From contig NZ_WBKI01000001.1 of the NCBI RefSeq assembly GCF_008830365.1, positions 868,001 through 932,000 of the forward strand: DNA of 64,000 bases, given 5' to 3'. The notes beneath the pieces were generated by a model. It was not told the origin of the DNA, did not search any database, and saw only the letters and a list, made by a program, of their open reading frames with translations. Source of the DNA: Serratia proteamaculans (lineage in GTDB: Bacteria; Pseudomonadota; Gammaproteobacteria; Enterobacterales; Enterobacteriaceae). Positions 53,492-61,782 of this stretch are shown piece after piece. Positions within the stretch are counted from its first letter, which is position 1; each line of letters starts with the position of its first letter. Both the position numbers and the translations under genes were made by a program.

Positions 53492-54313
53492 ATGCGCATA
53501 ACCGTTTTGCTGTTGCTGTGCTCATTCCCACTCTCACTTCCCCTTTCAGTACGCGCTGATAGCCCATCCGACGCGTCGGTCGCTGAGCAAACTCGCTTAT
53601 TTTTTGGTAAAGATGAACGCATAAAGGTCACGGAAACCGATGGGTGGCCATGGCAAGCCATTGGGCAGGTGGAAACCGCCAGCGGTAACCTGTGCACCGC
53701 CACGCTGATCTCTCCTCATCTGGCACTCACCGCCGGCCACTGTGTGCTGGCACCGCCAGGTCAATTGGATAAGGCCATTGCGCTACGTTTTGTTTCCGGT
53801 AATAAAACCTGGAAATACCAGACCGACAATATTGAGACGTTGGTGGATCGCAAGCTGGGGAAAAAACTCAAGCCAGATGGTGAGGGTTGGATTGTGCCGC
53901 CGGCCGCGGCGGCCTATGACTTCGCGCTAATCCGCCTAAAGGATAAAAAAACCTTGCCGATTAAACCCCTGCAGCTGTGGCAAGGTGACAGTAAGGCACT
54001 GACTCTGGCAATGAAGCAGGCCAAACGGCTGATTACCCAGGCAGGATATCCAGGAGATCATCTGGATGACCTCTACAGTCACCAGAACTGCAAAGTGACA
54101 GGCTGGGCGCAACAGGGCGTGCTTTCGCATCAGTGCGATACCCTGCCCGGCGATAGTGGTTCACCGTTACTGCTGAAAACTGCCGACGGCTGGCGGCTTA
54201 TTGCCATTCAAAGCTCCGCACCGGCGGCGAAAGATCGTTACCGCGCCGATAACCGCGCTTTGGCCGTCACCGGTATCCGCGATGCGCTGGACGCACTGGC
54301 TGCTGGGAAATAA
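53492..54313 (+). CDS. ydgD: Trypsin-like serine protease YdgD
   Basis: A 273-residue secreted S1-type protease. The signal peptide is residues about 1-22 ([20 protein letters not shown]). The triad is complete: His83 (LTAGHC), Asp143 (AYDFALIRL) and Ser222 (LPGDSGSP). The ATG at 53492 gives the length of E. coli YdgD; an upstream ATG at 53459 would add a polar extension before the signal peptide. Exported to the periplasm; substrates unknown. Its position matches E. coli. Confidence 0.9.
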   Translation: MRITVLLLLCSFPLSLPLSVRADSPSDASVAEQTRLFFGKDERIKVTETDGWPWQAIGQVETASGNLCTATLISPHLALTAGHCVLAPPGQLDKAIALRFVSGNKTWKYQTDNIETLVDRKLGKKLKPDGEGWIVPPAAAAYDFALIRLKDKKTLPIKPLQLWQGDSKALTLAMKQAKRLITQAGYPGDHLDDLYSHQNCKVTGWAQQGVLSHQCDTLPGDSGSPLLLKTADGWRLIAIQSSAPAAKDRYRADNRALAVTGIRDALDALAAGK

Positions 54314-54317
54314 ATCG

Positions 54318-55136
54318 TTATGTTCCGGCGTGGGATCCCGCGCCGGAATCAGTAGGCAATTCTCCCACCATAAAACGCCTGGGTGTGGTACCGGTGAACT
54401 GGCGGAAAAACGCTATGAAAGCGCTGTCGCTGGAAAAACCCAGGCGTTGGGCTACCGAACTGACCGAGGGCAGCTCCGCTAACAGTTCAATCGCTCTCAT
54501 CAATCGCCATTGCTGACTCCACTGCTGATAACTCAATCCGCTCTCGCGCTGGAAAATACGCGTCAGCGTTTTGGCGTGCAGATTCAGATACTGTGCCAAC
54601 ACTGCCAATCCAGGCAGCTCATCCCGCCGATCAAGTTCCTCCAGCCAGTGGGCCAAACGCCGGTCATGAGGTAACTTCAGGCCGGTATTCTCCAGCCGTG
54701 CCGCATGCAGCTCATTCACCAGCACCGGCAGCAGATCGCGCGCCGTCCGGTGCTCAATAACCTGATTGAATGGCCAATAGGCGATACGGTCAATCACCGC
54801 CGCCAGTAAGGGATCCGCTGCCAACACCGCGCATTCTTGCGGCATAGCGGAGACTAATGACGGCTCAAGCCAGATCGAGCGATAGGCAACCTGACCACGG
54901 AGTTGAACCCGATGCGCTATGCCACCGGGGATCCACAGGCAGCGAGTAGGCGGTAAGATCAACCACCGATCGGCAAGCGTTACCGTCATACAGCCACGCG
55001 GGGCATAGAGTAACTGAGCACGGCGATGCAAATGTTCTTCAGAATCATGTCCTCTGGCTAACTCCGCCGCGACCCCCAGCACCGGTGCCGGCCAGACGTC
55101 CGGGTCAAAACTCTCCTGTTGGTCGATCAACGCCAT
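54318..55136 (-). CDS. AraC-family regulator
   Basis: A 272-residue AraC regulator. An N-terminal cupin-like sensor (residues about 20-150, HRRAQLLYAPRGCMTV and IPGGIAHRV) precedes a C-terminal double HTH (about 175-260; LNLHAKTLTRIFQRESGLSY and LGFSSDSAFIAFFRQFTGTT). ATG 55136 with AAGGA at 8 bases; the GTG immediately before is less likely. It is divergent from an MFS transporter gene 102 bases away, which it probably regulates. Confidence 0.9.
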   Translation of the reverse strand: MALIDQQESFDPDVWPAPVLGVAAELARGHDSEEHLHRRAQLLYAPRGCMTVTLADRWLILPPTRCLWIPGGIAHRVQLRGQVAYRSIWLEPSLVSAMPQECAVLAADPLLAAVIDRIAYWPFNQVIEHRTARDLLPVLVNELHAARLENTGLKLPHDRRLAHWLEELDRRDELPGLAVLAQYLNLHAKTLTRIFQRESGLSYQQWSQQWRLMRAIELLAELPSVSSVAQRLGFSSDSAFIAFFRQFTGTTPRRFMVGELPTDSGAGSHAGT

Positions 55137-55238
55137 CACACTGTCCTTTTTTTATTGTTTTTTGTCCTTATGATTGTAATGGAACCTTTGGCATTTCCCT
55201 ATACTGGCGCGATTCTTCACCCATCAAGGTTAATTCCC

Positions 55239-56387
55239 ATGTCACGTTTACCCCTGCCGTTGATGGTAGCCACCATCATGGCCCCCCAGGTGCTCGAAAC
55301 CCTCTATAGCCCTGCGCTCACGGCAATACGTACCGATTACAACGTCAGCGCCGCTCAGGCCAGCCAAACGCTGTCGATCTATTTCTTTGCTTTTGCCTGC
55401 GGCGTCGCCATTTGGGGCGTCATGTGCGATCGCTTTGGCCGCAGAGTCACCATGCTGGCAGGTTTGACGATCTATCTCACCGGCGCAGTAATGGCCCTGC
55501 TTAGTCAGAATTTTACGCTGTTGCTGCTCGCACGTGCTGTCGTCGCTTTTGGCGCAGCGGTCGGCTCCATAGTGACGCAAACCATGCTGCGCGATGTTTA
55601 TCAGGGACAGGCGTTGGGAAAAGTATTTTCGACCCTCGGTATCGCCCTGTCAGTCAGCCCGGTACTGGGCATGTTCGCCGGTGGGATCGTCGTCAGCTGG
55701 GGAGGCAGCATGGCCATATTCGCCGCTCAGTGGCTGCTGGCGCTGGTTCTGTTGATTTGGTGTTGGCGTGCCCTGCCGGAAACGAAACCGGCAACACTCT
55801 CCGTGGAAGTCACCGCCACAGGCAGTGGCTGGGATATTCTGCGCGATCGACAGATCTGGTACTCCGCGCTATTGATCGCAGGTTTTAATATCATGGTATT
55901 CAGCTACTTCAGCCTGGCCCCATTCATGTTCGAACAATTGGAGTTGAGCAGCCAACAGTTCGGCTACTCCGGCATGGCATTAGCACTGGGCAGCCTGCTT
56001 GGCGCGCTGTTGAATCGTTATCTGTTGGCCCGGGGCATCAGCGCCAAAAAACAAATCCTTCTGGGCAGTCTGTTGGCATTCGGTGCCGCACTGGCTTTAG
56101 GTTACTGGCAACACAGCCTGATGCTGCTGTTACCCTGCACGCTGATCACCCTGGCCTTCGGATTGGTTATCCCCAACGTGTTAAGCCAGGCGCTGAACCG
56201 CTACCGGCAGCGGTTGGGCACCGCCGGTGCGATCTTTGGCCTGCTCTACTATCTGCTGATTGGCGCCGGACTGTCACTGGCCGCCAGCGGGCAAAACCTG
56301 GCCGCGACGTTGTTAGTGTGCAGCCTGCTGTGCCTGGGTTGCGCAAGCTGTCTGTGCGTGTCACCTAGCCCGAAAGCTGCTCGATAG
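55239..56387 (+). CDS. MFS transporter, Bcr/CflA-type
   Basis: A 382-residue multidrug-type major facilitator with about 12 membrane helices. The motif A loop is DRFGRRVTMLAG, followed by LARAVVAFGAAVGS. It starts at ATG 55239 (AAGG upstream); the 40-codon extension upstream overlaps the AraC promoter. Its partner is the divergent AraC regulator. The 3' end overlaps the hrpA end by 23 bases on the opposite strand. The substrate is unknown, probably a toxic organic compound. Confidence 0.85.
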   Translation: MSRLPLPLMVATIMAPQVLETLYSPALTAIRTDYNVSAAQASQTLSIYFFAFACGVAIWGVMCDRFGRRVTMLAGLTIYLTGAVMALLSQNFTLLLLARAVVAFGAAVGSIVTQTMLRDVYQGQALGKVFSTLGIALSVSPVLGMFAGGIVVSWGGSMAIFAAQWLLALVLLIWCWRALPETKPATLSVEVTATGSGWDILRDRQIWYSALLIAGFNIMVFSYFSLAPFMFEQLELSSQQFGYSGMALALGSLLGALLNRYLLARGISAKKQILLGSLLAFGAALALGYWQHSLMLLLPCTLITLAFGLVIPNVLSQALNRYRQRLGTAGAIFGLLYYLLIGAGLSLAASGQNLAATLLVCSLLCLGCASCLCVSPSPKAAR

Positions 56388-59300
56388 TCTGCAGAATACG
56401 CTTGTCCGAGATCGGATAAGGCGTGCCCAGTTGCTGAGCGAACAGGCTGACGCGCAGCTCTTCGATCATCCAACGCACTTCTTTCACCTCGTCATCCTGG
56501 AGGCGTTTCGGCGGCAGCTTGTTCAGCCACTGCTGCCAGGCCTGTTGCACCTGTTCCACCCGTAGCATTTGCGCGCGGTCGCGGTGCGGATCGATCGCCA
56601 GCTTCTCCAAGCGGCGTTCAATCGCCTGCAGATAACGTAACGTATCCGGCAGGCGCTTCCAGCCGTTATTGGTCACGAACCCGCGATAAACCAGCGCACC
56701 GAGCTGGGTTTTGATATCCGACAGCGCCAGCGCCAACGAGATATCAACCCGGCCTTTCAGGCGCTTGTTGATGTTGAACACCGCCGTCAGGACTTGTTCA
56801 ACCTGTTTGGCGACACCCACCACCGTTTCGTTCAGTTCGCCACGCACCAGTTCCTGCAGACGGGCGAAGTTTTCCTCCTGCCACACCGGTCCACCGTGTT
56901 CAGCAATCAGTTTGTCGATGCCGCACGAGATGCAATCATCGATCAGATCCAGTACTCTGCCGTAGGGGTTAAAATACAGTCCCAGCTTGGCTTTGTTAGG
57001 CAGTTTTTCATGCAGATATTTGACCGGCGAAGGAATATTCAGCAACAGCAGGCGACGCGTACCCTGCCACATCGCCTGTTGCTGCTCTTGCTCGCTGTCG
57101 AACAGGCGGATTGCCACGCTGTCTTTTTCGTCCACCAGCGCCGGGTAGGCCTTCATCGAATAGCCACCGCGTTTCTGTTCATAAAACTCCGGCAGTTTGC
57201 CGAAGCTCCAGATATGCAGATTACTTTGCTCCAGCCCATCGTCCGCCACCGCCGACAGCGTTTCCTGCACCTTGTCCTTCAACTGCAGTTTCAGCACCGT
57301 CAGATCTTTGCCTTCACGCAGGGTTTTGTGCTTTTCATCCACCACCCGAAAAGTCATCTTAAGGTGATCGGGCACCTGATCCCATTGCCAGTCCTCACGT
57401 GACACCGTCACGCCAGTCATGCGGCGTAACTCTCGCTCCAGCGAATCCAGCAGCGGCAATTCCAGCGCGGTCACCCGCCCCAGGAAAGCCTCGGCATAGT
57501 TGGGCGCCGGCACAAAGTTGCGGCGTACCGGCTTCGGCAACGACTTGATCAGAGCAATGATCAGTTCACGGCGGATTCCCGGGATCTGCCATTCAAAGCC
57601 CTGTTGCTCTACCTGATTCAGAATAGGCAGCGGAATATGTACCGTAACGCCATCCGCGTCAGTGCCCGGTTCAAACTGGTAACTCAGACGCAGCTTAAGG
57701 TTGCCCTGGTACCAGGTGTTTGGGTAATCGAGCGCACTGACCTGATTGGCGCCGTCTTTGATCAGCATTTCTTTTTCAAAGCTGAGCAGGTCTGCATTCT
57801 GCTTACCGGCGTTTTTCCACCAGTTATCGAAATGGCGTCCGGACACCACATCGTTCGGAATACGCTGGTCGTAAAAGGCGAACAGGGTTTCGTCATCCAC
57901 CAGAATGTCACGGCGACGCGATTTGTGTTCCAACTCTTCCACTTCGGCACGCAGCTTCAGGTTAGCGCCAAAGAACGCATGCCGCGTCTGCCAGTCGCCT
58001 TCCACCAGCGCATGGCGAATAAACAGTTCACGGCACAGCAGCGGATCGATGTTGCTGTAATTGACCGCCCGTGCGGCCACAATCGGCAACCCGAACAGCG
58101 TCACTTTTTCGCTGGCCATTACCGCCCCCTGGGATTTAGACCAGTGCGGTTCACTGTAGCTGTGTTTCACCAGGTGCTGAGCCAGCGGTTCTATCCACTC
58201 CGGTTCGATGCGTGCGGCAATACGTCCCCACAGACGGCTGGTTTCCACCAGTTCGGCTACCATGGTCCACTTCGGCGGCTTCTTGAACAGGCCGGAACCC
58301 GGGAAGATCGAGAAACGCGCATTGCGGGCACCGGTGAACTCCTGCTTGTCGGCATCTTTCTGACCGATGTGCGACAGCAATCCGGTCAGCAGCGCAGTAT
58401 GCACGCTGCGGTAATCGGAAGGCTCGCTGTTAACCGGCAGCCCCAGCTCTTTCACCACCTGGCGTAGTTGGGTGTAGATGTCCTGCCATTCGCGCACCCG
58501 CAGGTAGTTCAGGAAGTCATTGCGGCACAGCCGGCGGAACTGGCTGGAGGAGTGCTCTTTTTGCTGCTCTTTCAGCCAGTCCCACAGGTTTACGTAGGCC
58601 AGGAAATCCGAATCTTTGTCGGCAAAGCGGCGGTGTTTTTCGTCCGACGCCTGCTGTTTGTCCATTGGCCGCTCACGCGGATCCTGGATCGACAGCGCTG
58701 CGGTGATGATCATCACCTCACGTACGCTACCGCTCTTCTGCGCTTCCAGCACCATACGTGCCAGCCGTGGGTCGATCGGCAACTGTGCCAGTTGACGGCC
58801 CTGTGCGGTAAGCTGGTAATGGCCATTCTCTGCCGTTTTAATCGCGCCCAGCTCTTCCAGCAGGCGCACACCGTCCAAAATATTGCGCTTGTCCGGCGCT
58901 TCCACAAAGGGGAAAGCGGCGATATCCCCCAGCCCAAGCGAGGTCATCTGCAGGATCACCGATGCCAGGTTGGTCCGCAGGATCTCCGGGTCGGTAAACT
59001 CCGGCCGCGACAGAAAGTCCTGTTCCGCATACAAGCGAATACAAATACCGTCCGACACGCGGCCACAGCGGCCTTTACGCTGATTAGCAGAGGCCTGCGA
59101 TACCGGTTCGATCGGCAGCCTCTGTACCTTGGTACGGAAGCTGTAACGGCTGATACGCGCGGTACCCGGGTCAATCACATACTTGATGCCCGGAACGGTC
59201 AGTGAGGTTTCCGCCACGTTGGTCGCCAGCACGATGCGCCGACCGTGGTGCGATTGGAACACCCGATTCTGTTCGCTGTTCGACAACCGCGCATACAGCG

Positions 59301-60273
59301 GCAAGACTTCAGTATGCGGCAGATTCAGGCGGCTCAAGGCGTCGGCGGTGTCGCGGATTTCGCGCTCACCGCTCATAAAGATCAGGATATCCCCTGGCCC
59401 TTCGCGACCAAGTTCGTCCACCGCATCGAAAATCGCCTGTAGTTGATCGCGGTCGGTATCGTCGGCGTCATCCACCACCGGACGGTAACGAACCTCCACC
59501 GGATAAGTCCGACCGGAAACTTCGATAATTGGCGCATTATTGAAATGGCGCGAAAACCGCTGCGGATCGATAGTTGCCGAGGTGATGATAACTTTCAGAT
59601 CTGGGCGTTTCGGCAGCAGTTCACGCAGGTAACCGAGAATAAAATCGATGTTCAGGCTGCGTTCATGCGCCTCATCGATAATCAGCGTGTCGTACTGCAT
59701 CAACAGCCGGTCCTGCTGAATTTCCGCCAGCAGGATACCGTCGGTCATCAGCTTGACCAGGGTGTTTTCCCCGACCTGATCGTGAAAACGCACCTTGTAA
59801 CCCACACTGCCGCCCAACGGGGTTTCCAGCTCATCGGCAATGCGGTTGGCCACGGTACGCGCCGCCAGACGTCGTGGCTGGGTATGGCCGATCAGCCCTT
59901 TCACCCCACGCCCCAACTCCAGGCAGATCTTCGGCAACTGCGTAGTTTTCCCCGAGCCGGTTTCACCGGCGACAATCACCACCTGGTGATCACGGATTGC
60001 CTGCAGAATATCCTGCTTTTTCTGGCTGACCGGCAGGTTGGCCGGGTAGGTTATTTTTGGGCAGGTCGCGGCACGAGACTGTGCCTTGTGCAACGCCAGC
60101 GCGATGTCACTTTCGATTTCAACGGCGGCCGCCAACAGAGCATCGGGATTTTTGATTTTTCGTGCGCCCTGCAGCCGACGTTGCAGGCGTTGTTGATCAC
60201 GGAGCATCAGCTCGCCCAGTTGGGCAGACAATGCCGCGAGCGGAGATTTCACGTTCGGTATTCCTTGTTTCAT
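56365..60273 (-). CDS. hrpA: ATP-dependent RNA helicase HrpA
   Basis: A 1302-residue DEAH-box helicase, near the E. coli length (1300). Walker A is GETGSGKT (103-110), and the DEAH box is at 200-203. The SAT motif follows (ITSATIDPQRFSRHF), and motif VI is in SQASANQRKGRCGRVS. It has HA2/OB-fold and the long HrpA C-terminal domain, with wording close to E. coli throughout. HrpA resolves stalled ribosomes and processes mRNA. The ATG at 60273 was chosen; a TTG eight codons upstream is less likely. Confidence 0.96.
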   Translation of the reverse strand: MKQGIPNVKSPLAALSAQLGELMLRDQQRLQRRLQGARKIKNPDALLAAAVEIESDIALALHKAQSRAATCPKITYPANLPVSQKKQDILQAIRDHQVVIVAGETGSGKTTQLPKICLELGRGVKGLIGHTQPRRLAARTVANRIADELETPLGGSVGYKVRFHDQVGENTLVKLMTDGILLAEIQQDRLLMQYDTLIIDEAHERSLNIDFILGYLRELLPKRPDLKVIITSATIDPQRFSRHFNNAPIIEVSGRTYPVEVRYRPVVDDADDTDRDQLQAIFDAVDELGREGPGDILIFMSGEREIRDTADALSRLNLPHTEVLPLYARLSNSEQNRVFQSHHGRRIVLATNVAETSLTVPGIKYVIDPGTARISRYSFRTKVQRLPIEPVSQASANQRKGRCGRVSDGICIRLYAEQDFLSRPEFTDPEILRTNLASVILQMTSLGLGDIAAFPFVEAPDKRNILDGVRLLEELGAIKTAENGHYQLTAQGRQLAQLPIDPRLARMVLEAQKSGSVREVMIITAALSIQDPRERPMDKQQASDEKHRRFADKDSDFLAYVNLWDWLKEQQKEHSSSQFRRLCRNDFLNYLRVREWQDIYTQLRQVVKELGLPVNSEPSDYRSVHTALLTGLLSHIGQKDADKQEFTGARNARFSIFPGSGLFKKPPKWTMVAELVETSRLWGRIAARIEPEWIEPLAQHLVKHSYSEPHWSKSQGAVMASEKVTLFGLPIVAARAVNYSNIDPLLCRELFIRHALVEGDWQTRHAFFGANLKLRAEVEELEHKSRRRDILVDDETLFAFYDQRIPNDVVSGRHFDNWWKNAGKQNADLLSFEKEMLIKDGANQVSALDYPNTWYQGNLKLRLSYQFEPGTDADGVTVHIPLPILNQVEQQGFEWQIPGIRRELIIALIKSLPKPVRRNFVPAPNYAEAFLGRVTALELPLLDSLERELRRMTGVTVSREDWQWDQVPDHLKMTFRVVDEKHKTLREGKDLTVLKLQLKDKVQETLSAVADDGLEQSNLHIWSFGKLPEFYEQKRGGYSMKAYPALVDEKDSVAIRLFDSEQEQQQAMWQGTRRLLLLNIPSPVKYLHEKLPNKAKLGLYFNPYGRVLDLIDDCISCGIDKLIAEHGGPVWQEENFARLQELVRGELNETVVGVAKQVEQVLTAVFNINKRLKGRVDISLALALSDIKTQLGALVYRGFVTNNGWKRLPDTLRYLQAIERRLEKLAIDPHRDRAQMLRVEQVQQAWQQWLNKLPPKRLQDDEVKEVRWMIEELRVSLFAQQLGTPYPISDKRILQTIEQLSG

Positions 60274-60506
60274 CGCTGCTGTATCAAGCTTTAGCAACGG
60301 TTTGATAATGGGTTAGCCAGTTTTTAGCTTTGGACGCGCAGAATATCACAAGCCGCTTTTTCCCCATAATCCGGCCGCTTATGGCCCAACAGGTCATTCA
60401 ATAAAATCGAACAAAGGCCTCGAAATATTGCGCTATCACTGCTGGAAAAATGTGAATAGAGTGTACTGCATGCAAGGGACGCACCGTCCTGATGTCACTG
60501 TCATAA

Positions 60507-61127
<621 letters not shown>

Positions 61128-61133
61128 TGTCCC

Positions 61134-61158
61134 TCGCAGGGGTGTTATGCCCCTGCGA
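61134..61158 (+). other. Hairpin directly after azoR
   Basis: TCGCAGGGG and CCCCTGCGA form a perfect 9-bp stem with a 7-base loop just after the azoR stop. No U tract; likely a 3'-end structure. Confidence 0.45.
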
Positions 61159-61230
61159 AGCCACAACAGAAAGACCTAAGTCCTGTCACACCTGTTCTAC
61201 CCTCATAAAAATCCAATGCAGTATTTTATT

Positions 61231-61254
61231 GCGCGCCTGATGGCGCGCTTTTTT
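61231..61254. terminator. Terminator between azoR and ydbL
   Basis: GCGCGCC and GGCGCGC (7 bp) with loop TGAT are followed by TTTTTT, which overlaps the ydbL stop. It serves azoR, and the A run on the left could serve the converging ydbL transcript weakly. Confidence 0.85.
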
Positions 61255-61576
61255 ATTTCTTCAACCACTGGCCGTTAATACCGCGTACGTATTCTCCGGC
61301 AGGTGCTCGCGTTACCAGCTTCTGCCCGGCCATGTGCGCCACATCGTCGATGGCGATATGATTGCCGTCCGCCACTTGCTGGTATTTTTCGGTGCGACCG
61401 GCATTAATGTTTTTCACCAGCGTCAGCGTTTCGGCGTCCTGCTTCACCGGCGCGATATAACCGCTGAGCGTTTCCCCTACGCGGCCCTGCTGTTTGGCTT
61501 CATCCAACGTCAGCGCCATCGCCATGCTGCTGAACAACCACCCGGCGCCCAATAAGCCTAAATACCGTTTTTTCAT
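61253..61576 (-). CDS. ydbL: YdbL, DUF1318 periplasmic protein
   Basis: A 107-residue protein with a signal peptide (residues about 1-20, ending AMA) and the DUF1318 body (LTLDEAKQQGRVGETLSGYI ... ALDTQ-like block absent; NAGRTEKYQQVADGN present). It is encoded behind ynbE and ydbH. In E. coli it helps YnbE/YdbH assembly in phospholipid transport between the membranes. Spacing of 8 bases to ynbE shows the operon. Confidence 0.94.
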   Translation of the reverse strand: MKKRYLGLLGAGWLFSSMAMALTLDEAKQQGRVGETLSGYIAPVKQDAETLTLVKNINAGRTEKYQQVADGNHIAIDDVAHMAGQKLVTRAPAGEYVRGINGQWLKK

Positions 61577-61584
61577 GTTGGCTC

Positions 61585-61782
61585 CTAGAAAAGACCGCTT
61601 TGGGTTTTCAGCAGATTATCAACGTCCTTATCCACCTTGATGTGAATTTCATGTTCGATCTTCACGTTCATGTTGATGGTGATCGGATCTTTAGGCGTCG
61701 CGACCTCAATACGCGGCACACAGCCGCTCAGCATAGAGGTGCCCAGCACGGCGAGCAGCAATGGCTCGCGAATGATTTTCAT
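61585..61782 (-). CDS. ynbE: YnbE outer-membrane lipoprotein
   Basis: A 65-residue lipoprotein. The signal ends in the lipobox LSGC (Cys21 the lipidated residue), and the mature part contains PITINMNVKIEHEIHIKV. In E. coli it binds YdbH in the outer membrane as part of the phospholipid-transport bridge. The ATG at 61782 overlaps the ydbH stop by 4 bases (ATGA). A longer upstream frame has no support. Confidence 0.93.
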   Translation of the reverse strand: MKIIREPLLLAVLGTSMLSGCVPRIEVATPKDPITINMNVKIEHEIHIKVDKDVDNLLKTQSGLF

